DNA of 37,368 nucleotides from Eubacteriales bacterium (GTDB lineage Bacteria; Bacillota; Clostridia; Oscillospirales; Oscillospiraceae): NCBI GenBank assembly GCA_030533415.1, contig JAUNJE010000029.1, positions 1 through 37,368 of the forward strand, given 5' to 3'. How positions within the stretch are numbered: position 1 is the first letter of the stretch; each line of letters begins with the position of its first letter. Position numbers and translations under genes: made by a program. Below are positions 30,875-37,368 of the stretch, piece by piece. The notes below the pieces were generated by a model. It ran no database searches. It was given only the letters and a program-made list of their open reading frames with translations, and had not been told where the DNA came from.

Positions 30875-32224
30875 ATGGTAGAAAACAAAAATGACTTTAC
30901 CGAAGGAAAAATCGTCCCTAAGCTTTTAACGTTCATGATTCCCATTTTAGGCTCGCTGATTTTGCAGGCCATGTATGGGGCAGTGGACATTCTGGTGGTT
31001 GGACAGTTCGGCACCACTGCGGGCATTTCCGGCGTGTCCACCGGAAGCAGTATCGTAAACCTGGTCACCTTCACCATCACGGGCCTTTCCATGGGCGTTA
31101 CGGTTGTCATGGGACGGTACTTCGGAGAAAAGAAGGAGGAAAAAGTAGGCAAAGTCGTGGGCGGTGCCATTTTCCTGTTCTTCATTTTGGCTGTTGTCCT
31201 TGCCTCTTTCATGCTTATCTTTGCAAGACCGCTTGCCTTATTGATGCAGGCGCCGGAAGAAGCCATTGACCTGACCGTTCTGTACGTCCGTATCTGCGGC
31301 GGCGGAATTTTCTTCATCATCGCTTACAACGTAATCAGCAGCATCTCCCGGGGTATCGGTGATTCCAAAATGCCGCTGGTGTTCGTGGGCATTGCATGTG
31401 TGGTAAACATTTTGGGCGACCTGCTGTTTATTGCGGTATTTCATTGGAACGTAGCGGGCGCCGCCCTGGCAACCGTGCTGGCTCAGGCAGTCAGTGTCAT
31501 TTTATCCGTTATCATCATCAAAAAACGGAACCCTCCTTTTACCATGAAATGGGAGTATATCCGTTTTAACGAGGAGATCGGAAATTTCGTGCGGGTCGGC
31601 ACGCCGATTGCATTTCAGGAGGTTTTGACACAGCTTTCCTTCCTTGCACTGTGCGCCTTCATCAACCGGCTGGGACTGGAAGCCTCGTCGGGATACGGTG
31701 TGGCAAACAAGATCGTAAACTTTATCATGCTGGTTCCCGGCTCCCTGATGCAGTCCATGGCGTCTTTTGTGGCGCAGAATGTGGGCGCGGGTCAGGAAAA
31801 GCGGGCGAAAAGGTCCATGGTTGCCGGTATGTGCATCGGCGGCGGCATCGGCATTTTCATCGCTTTCTTTGCCTTTTTCCATGGAGACCTGCTGGCAATG
31901 ATTTTTTCAGGCGACGCCGCGGTCATTGCACGCGCGGCAGAATACCTGAAGGGATTTGCCCCCGAAGCGGTTACGACCGCCATTCTGTTCAGTTTCGTCG
32001 GATATTACAACGGCCATCAGCGTACCTTGTTCGTCATGCTACAGGGACTGGCGCAAACCTTTATTGTGCGCCTTCCCATGTCCTATCTTATGAGCATTCA
32101 GCCGGATGCGAGTCTTACCATGATCGGACTGGCCGCACCATGCGCGACCGCATTTGGCATTGCCCTCAACCTCATCTATTTCGTTATGCTTAACCGGCAG
32201 CAAAAGCAGCTGAACAGGCTGTGA
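30875..32224 (+). CDS. MATE-family multidrug/cation exporter
   Basis: A 449-residue membrane protein with about 12 hydrophobic segments in two similar halves. The start (FTEGKIVPKLLTFMIPILGS), MYGAVDILVVGQFG and RGIGDSKMPL are MATE hallmarks. It probably exports toxic organic cations, dyes or drugs in exchange for Na+ or H+. The ATG at 30875 has AAGGAGG 12 bases upstream, a long spacing; an upstream in-frame ATG at 30791 gives an unlikely polar extension. A terminator lies 120 bases after the stop. Confidence 0.92.
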   Translation: MVENKNDFTEGKIVPKLLTFMIPILGSLILQAMYGAVDILVVGQFGTTAGISGVSTGSSIVNLVTFTITGLSMGVTVVMGRYFGEKKEEKVGKVVGGAIFLFFILAVVLASFMLIFARPLALLMQAPEEAIDLTVLYVRICGGGIFFIIAYNVISSISRGIGDSKMPLVFVGIACVVNILGDLLFIAVFHWNVAGAALATVLAQAVSVILSVIIIKKRNPPFTMKWEYIRFNEEIGNFVRVGTPIAFQEVLTQLSFLALCAFINRLGLEASSGYGVANKIVNFIMLVPGSLMQSMASFVAQNVGAGQEKRAKRSMVAGMCIGGGIGIFIAFFAFFHGDLLAMIFSGDAAVIARAAEYLKGFAPEAVTTAILFSFVGYYNGHQRTLFVMLQGLAQTFIVRLPMSYLMSIQPDASLTMIGLAAPCATAFGIALNLIYFVMLNRQQKQLNRL

Positions 32225-32346
32225 CGCATGGTTCATCCAATAACGGCACCGGGCAGCGGATGGCCGCACGCTCCCTTGGGGACATGTTCCGATATTCATG
32301 GATTCCCCCACGGGTCTCCCTTTCGAATCCCAGATCAAAGGCCAAT

Positions 32347-32385
32347 AAAAAACAGCAGACACCCTGTTGGGTATCTGCTGTTTTT
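32347..32385 (+). terminator. Terminator after the MATE gene
   Basis: A long stem, AACAGCAGA...TCTGCTGTT with an inner ACCC/GGGT pairing and one mismatch, ends in five T's on the plus strand. The bases 32225-32346 hold no recognisable gene. Confidence 0.7.
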
Positions 32386-32437
32386 GGCGGTTTTGAACTT
32401 AATAGATAGAAAGCAATGGAAGTCATACTAGTGGTAT

Positions 32438-32470
32438 AAAACCGCTGGTTCATTCAAAACCAGCGGTTTT
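32438..32470 (-). terminator. tRNA-Gln terminator
   Basis: A perfect 13-bp stem (32438-32450 with 32458-32470) lies 30 bases past the tRNA 3' end on the minus strand and ends in TTTTATA. Confidence 0.75.
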
Positions 32471-32499
32471 CGCCATATAGTGATTAAGGCCATATGTGT

Positions 32500-32573
32500 T
32501 GGCAGAGGATGAGGGATTCGAACCCCCGCGAACGGAGTCAGAGTCCGGTGTGCTACCGTTACACTAATCCTCT
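32500..32573 (-). tRNA. tRNA-Gln (anticodon CTG)
   Basis: The minus strand folds as a 74-nt tRNA. The acceptor is AGAGGAT/ATCCTCT with discriminator G and an encoded CCA. The D stem is GTGT/GCAC, the T loop TTCGAAT on a stem GGGGG/CCCTC (one G-U), and the anticodon loop CTCTGAC carries CTG. The first anticodon-stem pair (27-43) is a C-T mismatch. CTG reads glutamine CAG codons. It has its own promoter and terminator, so it is a single-gene unit. Confidence 0.95.
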
Positions 32574-32588
32574 ATTTGAGACGGTTAT

Positions 32589-32616
32589 ATTATATGCAAT
32601 TCTTTGGAAAAGTCAA
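32589..32616 (-). promoter_or_regulatory. tRNA-Gln promoter
   Basis: On the minus strand TTGACT (32611-32616), 16-base spacer, perfect TATAAT (32589-32594), 15 bases before the mature 5' end. Confidence 0.8.
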
Positions 32617-32712
32617 TGCCGTTTTTCATTTTTTCCATGGCAAAGTCTTCCACACTTTCTTCTCTTTCAAAGCAGAAAATGTCGAAACCCTCTATCTTTT
32701 TTGTTCTTCCGG

Positions 32713-32721
32713 TGCTAGAAT
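32713..32721 (+). promoter_or_regulatory. Possible extended -10 promoter of the aminopeptidase gene
   Basis: TGCTAGAAT matches the extended -10 form TGnTAnAAT. No good -35 box is seen 17 bases upstream. It lies 36 bases before the start codon. Confidence 0.4.
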
Positions 32722-32756
32722 AGCTGTGCAATTTTTAGAAACAGGAAGTGTTACCT

Positions 32757-34001
32757 ATGGAAAAGGCCTTTCATATCGAAAACAGAAGAAAACTCTATGC
32801 CATGCTGGAACCGGAGAGCCTGCTGGTACTGTTTGCCGGGACGGAGATCCGCAAATCCGCGGATGCCTACTACCCATTCTATGCCGACCGGAATTTCGTG
32901 TATTTGACGGGCATTGAGCAGAAACAATCCGTCCTTTTGGCGCAGAAAAACGAGGACGGCACAGTTGCGGAACGTCTTTTTCTGCTTCCCAAGGATTTCA
33001 TGGCCGAGCGCTGGACGGGAAAGCGCCTGGACAGCCGGGAGGCTGAAGCCCAATCCGGCATTGCCAACATCCGGGATCTGGAAACCTTCCGCAGCTGCTT
33101 CCATACCTTGGCTATGGGCGGGAAGTACACCAAAGTCTACCTGGACCTACACCGCCAGGCGCCGGAGGACGCAGACCGCCAGGCCCACATATTCGCCCAT
33201 ATGCTACAGCAGCAGTATCCCCACATAACGGTAAAAAGCATGAACCCCTATGTCCGTAAACTGCGCACCATCAAACAGCCCTGTGAAATCGCCGCCCTGC
33301 GCCAAGCGGAGGAAATCACCAAAGCCGGAATTCTGGCAATGATGCGCGCTTCCCGCCCCGGCATGTATGAATACCAGTATAAAGCGGAATTTGACCGGGC
33401 GCTGGGGCAGTTCAGTCCCAAAGAGGCCGGGTTTGCGTCCATTATTTCCGCAGGCGCCAACAATTTCTGCATTCACTATGACGCCTACACCGGGCAGGCG
33501 CAGGACGGCGACATGGTGCTCAACGATGTGGGTGCCCAATTTGACAACCTGATTACCGACGTTTCCCGGGGCTGGCCCTGCAACGGGAAATTCACCCAGC
33601 GGCAAAAGCAGCTGTACGAATGTGCCCTCGCCACCTCCAATTACCTATTCTCCATCATCCGTCCCGGCATGAAAATGGCCGAAGTGGACGCAACCATCCG
33701 CCGCTACAATGCCCAGTGCCTTGTGGAGGCCGGCATTATGAAATCTCCCGGGGAGGTGGGGACCTATATGTGGCATGGAGGCGCCCACCACATTGGTTAT
33801 GATGTCCACGACGCGGTGGAGACCCCGGAAATTCTCCTGCCCGGCATGGTTTTCTGCGTGGATGTGGGCATCTACCACGAGGAATGGGGCATCGGCTTCC
33901 GGTTGGAGGATAACTGCCTGGTAACGGAGGACGGCTGCGAAAACCTCTCCGGCGGAATCCCCAGAACCATTGAAGAAATTGAGGCAGTCATGTGCAGATA
34001 A
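32757..34001 (+). CDS. Xaa-Pro aminopeptidase (M24B family)
   Basis: A 414-residue metallopeptidase that removes N-terminal residues before proline. The N-terminal aminopeptidase-P domain (about 1-165) contains YYPFYADRNFVYLTGI. The pita-bread catalytic domain has DVGAQFDNLITDVSR (two metal Asp), MWHGGAHHIGYDVHD (metal and proton-relay His), VDVGIYHEEWGIGFRLED (metal Glu) and a late Glu near GCENLS. The ATG at 32757 has AGGAAG 8 bases upstream; a GTG three codons earlier is rejected. Its end overlaps the EutH-like gene by 10 bases. Confidence 0.93.
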   Translation: MEKAFHIENRRKLYAMLEPESLLVLFAGTEIRKSADAYYPFYADRNFVYLTGIEQKQSVLLAQKNEDGTVAERLFLLPKDFMAERWTGKRLDSREAEAQSGIANIRDLETFRSCFHTLAMGGKYTKVYLDLHRQAPEDADRQAHIFAHMLQQQYPHITVKSMNPYVRKLRTIKQPCEIAALRQAEEITKAGILAMMRASRPGMYEYQYKAEFDRALGQFSPKEAGFASIISAGANNFCIHYDAYTGQAQDGDMVLNDVGAQFDNLITDVSRGWPCNGKFTQRQKQLYECALATSNYLFSIIRPGMKMAEVDATIRRYNAQCLVEAGIMKSPGEVGTYMWHGGAHHIGYDVHDAVETPEILLPGMVFCVDVGIYHEEWGIGFRLEDNCLVTEDGCENLSGGIPRTIEEIEAVMCR

Positions 34002-35065
34002 GCCAAATTCTAATGTATCTCATGGCCTTTGGGGCGCTGCTGGGCGGCATCGACCGGATTCTGGGCAACCGCCTTGGCTACGGGGAATGCTTTGAGGAGG
34101 CCTTCCTCCTGCTCGGCTCCATCGGGCTTTCCATGGCAGGCATCATCTGCCTGGCCCCGGTGCTGTCAAGCCTTCTGGGCCATGTGGTCGTGCCCCTGTT
34201 TGCCGCGCTCGGCCTGGATCCGGGAATGGCAGGCAGCATCCTCGCCATCGATATGGGCGGCTACCAGCTGGCCATGGAATTATCCGCAGACCCTGAAATC
34301 GGGAAATTCTCCGGAATCCTTGTATCCGCCATTTTCGGCTGTACCGTCGTCTTTACCATCCCCGTGGGGCTGAGCATTATGGAAGAGGCGGACCGTCCTT
34401 ATTTTACCAAGGGGATTCTTCTGGGCCTGACTTCCATGCCCGGCGCCATCTTCATAGGCGGTTTGATTTTTGGATTGCCCCTTGGAAAAATCCTCCGCAA
34501 CAGCCTGCCTGTTCTGCTGGTTTCCCTATTGCTTTTTATTGGCATCGCCCGAAAGCCAAAAGCGGTGACCCGCGGCTTCCAGTATTTTGCAAGGATCATT
34601 CAGGCGATTGCCACCTTGGGACTGACGCTGGGGGCCGTACAGTACATGACCGGACTGGTTATCCTGCCCGGCCTTGCCCCTCTGGCGGAGGCAATGGAGG
34701 TTGCCTGCTCCATTTCCATTGTCATGCTTGGCAGCATGCCTTTCGCGGAGCTGGTCAAACGCCTTCTGAAAGTCCCCTTCGCATGGATCGGAACCCGCAC
34801 GGGCCTGAACAGCGCCAGCACCACGGGGATCCTGATCGGCATGGTCAGCGTCGTGCCCGCCCTGGCGATGGTCCCCCAAATGGACAAGCGGGGAAAGGTG
34901 GTAAACGGTGCCTTCGTTGTGTGCGGCGCATCCACGTTTGCGGCCCACCTTGCCTTTACGGTCAGCACGCAGCCAGAGCTGGTGCCCGCCCTGCTGGCCG
35001 CGAAGCTTTTGGGCGGACTTTTGGGGGCCGTAATTGCCTTCGCCGCCACGCGGAATCTGCAATAA
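33992..35065 (+). CDS. EutH-family permease (ethanolamine transporter-like)
   Basis: A 357-residue protein with about ten membrane segments. ILAIDMGGYQLAMELS near residue 85 and PQMDKRGKVVNGAFVV near residue 296 match EutH motifs. EutH moves ethanolamine across the membrane, but no ethanolamine ammonia-lyase, microcompartment or EutA gene is nearby. The start is the GTG at 33992, with GAGG 7 bases upstream, inside the last codons of the aminopeptidase gene, so it is translationally coupled to it. The substrate may be another small amine or amino alcohol, perhaps a product of the peptidase; this is inference. Confidence 0.82.
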   Translation: MQISQILMYLMAFGALLGGIDRILGNRLGYGECFEEAFLLLGSIGLSMAGIICLAPVLSSLLGHVVVPLFAALGLDPGMAGSILAIDMGGYQLAMELSADPEIGKFSGILVSAIFGCTVVFTIPVGLSIMEEADRPYFTKGILLGLTSMPGAIFIGGLIFGLPLGKILRNSLPVLLVSLLLFIGIARKPKAVTRGFQYFARIIQAIATLGLTLGAVQYMTGLVILPGLAPLAEAMEVACSISIVMLGSMPFAELVKRLLKVPFAWIGTRTGLNSASTTGILIGMVSVVPALAMVPQMDKRGKVVNGAFVVCGASTFAAHLAFTVSTQPELVPALLAAKLLGGLLGAVIAFAATRNLQ

Positions 35066-35108
35066 GGGGCAAACCGTGCGCTAGCCGGATTTTCCCCGTC
35101 TTGGGCAG

Positions 35109-35141
35109 AAAAAATGGACTCCTTTCCAGGAGTCCATTTTT
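35109..35141. terminator. Bidirectional terminator between eutH-like gene and fba
   Basis: A 13-bp stem, AAAAATGGACTCC paired with GGAGTCCATTTTT around a short loop. It has A and T ends suited to both converging transcripts. Confidence 0.85.
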
Positions 35142-35155
35142 ACGAAGCGAAGGGA

Positions 35156-36124
35156 TCAGGCCTTGCCGGCGCAGCCCAGAACGTCCACCAGCTTGTGGCG
35201 AACCAGTTCCTTAATGTTGGCGCGGGCGGGCTTCAGGTACTCGCGGGGGTCGAACTTGTCGGGATGCTCGCTGAAGAACTGACGGACGGTGCCGGTCATA
35301 GCCAGGCGCAGGTCAGAGTCGATGTTGATCTTGCACACGGACAGCTCGGCAGCGTGGCGCAGCTGCTCCTCGGGGATACCGACAGCGTCGGGCATCTTGC
35401 CGCCGTTCTCATTGATCATCTTCACATAGTTCTGGGGAACGGAGGAAGAGCCATGCAGAACGATGGGGAAGCCGGGCAGACGGCGGGAGACCTCTTCCAG
35501 CACGTCGAAGCGCAGGGGAGGCGGAACCAGAATGCCCTGCTCATTGCGGGTGCACTGGGCAGCGGTGAACTTGTAAGCGCCGTGGCTGGTGCCGATGGCG
35601 ATGGCCAGGGAATCGCAGCCGGTCTTGGAGACGAACTCCTCGACTTCCTCGGGACGGGTGTAGGAAGCAGCGTGAGCGGCGACCTTCACGTCATCCTCGA
35701 TGCCGGCCAGGGTGCCCAGCTCCGCCTCAACCACAACACCGTGGTCATGGGCGTACTCGACGACCTTCTTGGTGATCTCGATATTCTCGGCAAAGGGCTT
35801 GCTGGAAGCGTCGATCATGACGGAGGTAAAGCCGCCGTCGATGCAGGCCTTGCAGGTCTCGAAGTCGGGGCCGTGGTCCAGGTGCAGGGCGATGGGGATC
35901 TCGGGGCACTCGATCACAGCGGCCTCAACCAGCTTCACCAGGTATGTGTGGTTTGCGTAGGCACGGGCGCCCTTGGAAACCTGCAGAATGACGGGAGCCT
36001 TCTCCTCGCGGCAGGCCTCGGTGATGCCCTGAACGATTTCCATGTTGTTGACGTTGAAAGCGCCGATGGCGTAACCGCCGTCGTAGGCCTTCTTGAACAT
36101 CTCGGTAGTAGTAACAAGAGCCAT
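35156..36124 (-). CDS. fba: Class II fructose-bisphosphate aldolase
   Basis: The zinc-dependent glycolytic aldolase that cleaves fructose-1,6-bisphosphate, 322 residues. AIGAFNVNNMEIVQG is the N-terminal hallmark, ALHLDHGPDFETC holds the zinc His and catalytic Asp, VEAELGTLAGIEDD a loop Glu, IAIGTSHGAYK a zinc His, and PIVLHGSSSVP the third. The ATG at 36124 has AAAGG 10 bases upstream; a TTG three codons earlier overlaps that site. It diverges from the phosphofructokinase gene, giving two adjacent glycolytic steps from one intergenic region. Confidence 0.96.
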   Translation of the reverse strand: MALVTTTEMFKKAYDGGYAIGAFNVNNMEIVQGITEACREEKAPVILQVSKGARAYANHTYLVKLVEAAVIECPEIPIALHLDHGPDFETCKACIDGGFTSVMIDASSKPFAENIEITKKVVEYAHDHGVVVEAELGTLAGIEDDVKVAAHAASYTRPEEVEEFVSKTGCDSLAIAIGTSHGAYKFTAAQCTRNEQGILVPPPLRFDVLEEVSRRLPGFPIVLHGSSSVPQNYVKMINENGGKMPDAVGIPEEQLRHAAELSVCKINIDSDLRLAMTGTVRQFFSEHPDKFDPREYLKPARANIKELVRHKLVDVLGCAGKA

Positions 36125-36177
36125 TGGAATCAATCCTTTCTAAAATTACGGATGGACATCCGTTTTTTTCGGTTATC

Positions 36178-36205
36178 ATTATAGCACATTTTTCCTTAAT
36201 TTCAA
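36178..36205 (-). promoter_or_regulatory. fba promoter
   Basis: On the minus strand TTGAAA (36200-36205), 16-base spacer, perfect TATAAT (36178-36183), about 50 bases before the fba start. Confidence 0.75.
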
Positions 36206-36214
36206 TAAAAATAT

Positions 36215-36243
36215 TTGCCATTTGTTTACTTTCATGTTATAAT
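36215..36243 (+). promoter_or_regulatory. Phosphofructokinase-gene promoter
   Basis: TTGCCA (36215-36220), 17-base spacer, perfect TATAAT (36238-36243) on the plus strand. The two divergent -35 boxes are only 9 bases apart, so shared regulation is likely. Confidence 0.7.
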
Positions 36244-36323
36244 TCAATTTAATAGAGTTTGTTTGAGCAAATCCAACAAACCCGGAAGATATCATTCATC
36301 ATTTATTTGGAGGTAATACTAAT

Positions 36324-37368
36324 ATGTCTGAAAAGGCTCTCGTTGGTTCCCTGATTATCGGCCAGTCCGGCGGTCCTTCTTCCGTCATCAACTGCTCCGC
36401 TTACGGCGTTATCAAGGCCGGCCTGGAGAATCCCAACATCACTACTGTTTACGGTGCTTTCCACGGCATCAAGGGCGTCCTGAACGACCAGCTGATGATC
36501 ATGGACGAGGAAGACCCCGCAGAGCTGGCCAATATGCTGCACACCCCGTCTTCCGCCCTGGGTTCCTGCCGCTATAAGATTGCCGATCCCGATGTGGACG
36601 ACACCGATTACAAGCGCATCCTGGAGATCTTCCAGAAGTACAACGTCCGCTATTTCTTCTACAATGGCGGCAACGACTCCATGGATACCTGCAATAAGAT
36701 TTCCAAGTATATGAACCGGGTCGGCTACGAGTGCCGGGTCATGGGCGTGCCCAAGACCATCGACAACGACCTGGCCGGCACGGACCACTGCCCCGGCTTC
36801 GCCTCCGCCGCCAAATACATCGCCACCTCCTTCATGGAGGTCAGCCGTGACAGCCAGGTGTACGACACCGGCATGGTCACCGTCATTGAGTGCATGGGCC
36901 GCCACGCCGGCTGGCTGACCGCCGCTGCCGCCCTGGCCGGTGTGAAGGGCGACGGTCCCGACCTGGTCTACCTACCCGAAGTCAACTTTGACATGGACCA
37001 GTTCGTGGCCGATGTCAAGCGGGTCTACGGCGAGAAGAAGAACTGCCTGGTAGCTGTCTCCGAGGGCATCCACTATGCCGACGGCACCTTCGTTTCCGAG
37101 GCCAAAACCTCCGGCACCGACGGCTTCGGCCATGCCCAGCTGGGTGGCCTGGCCGCCCGCCTGACCGACATCATCAAGGCCGAGCTGGGCTGCAAGGTCC
37201 GTCCCATCGAGCTGAGCCTGCTGCAGCGCTGCGCCGCCCACTGCGCCTCCGGCACGGACATCCAGGAGTCCTTTATGTCCGGCAAGGTGGCCGTGGAGTC
37301 CGCCGTGTCCGGCATCACCGACAAGATGGTGGGCTTCAAGTGCACCCGTGACGAAAACGGCTACAAGT
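36324..37368 (+). CDS. pfp: Phosphofructokinase, PPi-dependent type (partial, runs off the window)
   Basis: 348 residues of a phosphofructokinase that converts fructose-6-phosphate to the 1,6-bisphosphate. The open frame has no stop before the right edge. IIGQSGGPSSVIN is the N-terminal loop. GGNDS (115-119) and PKTIDND (143-149) carry the Asp and Lys that mark diphosphate-using enzymes; ATP-using PfkA normally has GGDGS and PGTIDND. MGRHAGWLTAAAAL near residue 192 is also typical. GGAGG lies 10 bases before the ATG. The PPi preference is inferred from these two residues. Confidence 0.9.
   Translation, partial: MSEKALVGSLIIGQSGGPSSVINCSAYGVIKAGLENPNITTVYGAFHGIKGVLNDQLMIMDEEDPAELANMLHTPSSALGSCRYKIADPDVDDTDYKRILEIFQKYNVRYFFYNGGNDSMDTCNKISKYMNRVGYECRVMGVPKTIDNDLAGTDHCPGFASAAKYIATSFMEVSRDSQVYDTGMVTVIECMGRHAGWLTAAAALAGVKGDGPDLVYLPEVNFDMDQFVADVKRVYGEKKNCLVAVSEGIHYADGTFVSEAKTSGTDGFGHAQLGGLAARLTDIIKAELGCKVRPIELSLLQRCAAHCASGTDIQESFMSGKVAVESAVSGITDKMVGFKCTRDENGYK

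Noticed and set aside
32260-32346. tRNA-like remnant suggested by TTTCGAATCCC after the MATE gene
   Set aside because: The bases before it do not form a T stem and no acceptor or anticodon arm can be built.
35114-36184. 356-codon plus-strand frame opposite fba
   Set aside because: Antisense to an unambiguous aldolase; no ribosome site and no domain.

Overview
The window reads as chromosomal DNA of a Gram-positive anaerobe of class Clostridia, probably Oscillospiraceae-like. The reasons are moderate-to-high GC in genes, strong AGGAGG ribosome sites, TTGACA/TATAAT promoters, lipobox-anchored solute-binding proteins, a PPi-type phosphofructokinase and abundant iron-sulfur or flavin reductases. 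Genus-level assignment is inference; nothing in the window fixes it.

Layout. (1) 1-14,240, minus strand: the transcription/translation core, read as rpoB, rpoC, a spermidine/putrescine-type potABCD operon, an L7Ae-family protein gene, rpsL, rpsG and the first codons of fusA. The pot operon splits rpoBC from the ribosomal-protein part. It has its own promoter, a structured RNA of about 245 nt and an intrinsic terminator just before potA. A strong plus-strand promoter and terminator lie face to face with the rpoB promoter and would make an antisense RNA of about 117 nt.

(2) 14,243-20,825: a MerR-family regulator (plus strand) diverges from an eight-gene minus-strand redox operon. The operon holds two plain aldo/keto reductases, an aldo/keto reductase with a ferredoxin-like tail, an Isf-type iron-sulfur flavoprotein, a carboxymuconolactone decarboxylase-family protein, a dihydrofolate-reductase-like enzyme, a flavodoxin and a cupin. 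A broken short-chain dehydrogenase tail lies inside it. The operon promoter has the 19-bp spacer and centred palindrome typical of MerR control.

(3) 20,826-22,618: an intergenic region full of hairpins and a repeat shared with the potD-L7Ae gap, then a phosphoribosyltransferase-like gene whose leader holds three mutually complementary segments (candidate attenuator), and a Nudix hydrolase.

(4) 22,705-26,992: an mglBAC galactose-type ABC transporter operon followed by an overlapping gene for a small membrane protein with one InlB/Listeria-Bacteroides repeat.

(5) 27,461-37,368: prfC, a DUF5662-like gene, a glycosyltransferase-like gene, a MATE exporter, tRNA-Gln(CTG) on the minus strand, an aminopeptidase P overlapping a lone EutH-type permease, then divergent fba and PPi-type pfp/pfkA (cut by the window end).

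Many starts were set from ribosome sites. In several genes an upstream in-frame ATG, GTG or TTG overlaps or precedes the Shine-Dalgarno sequence, so the real start lies a few codons further in. All functions come from reading motifs; no database search was run.
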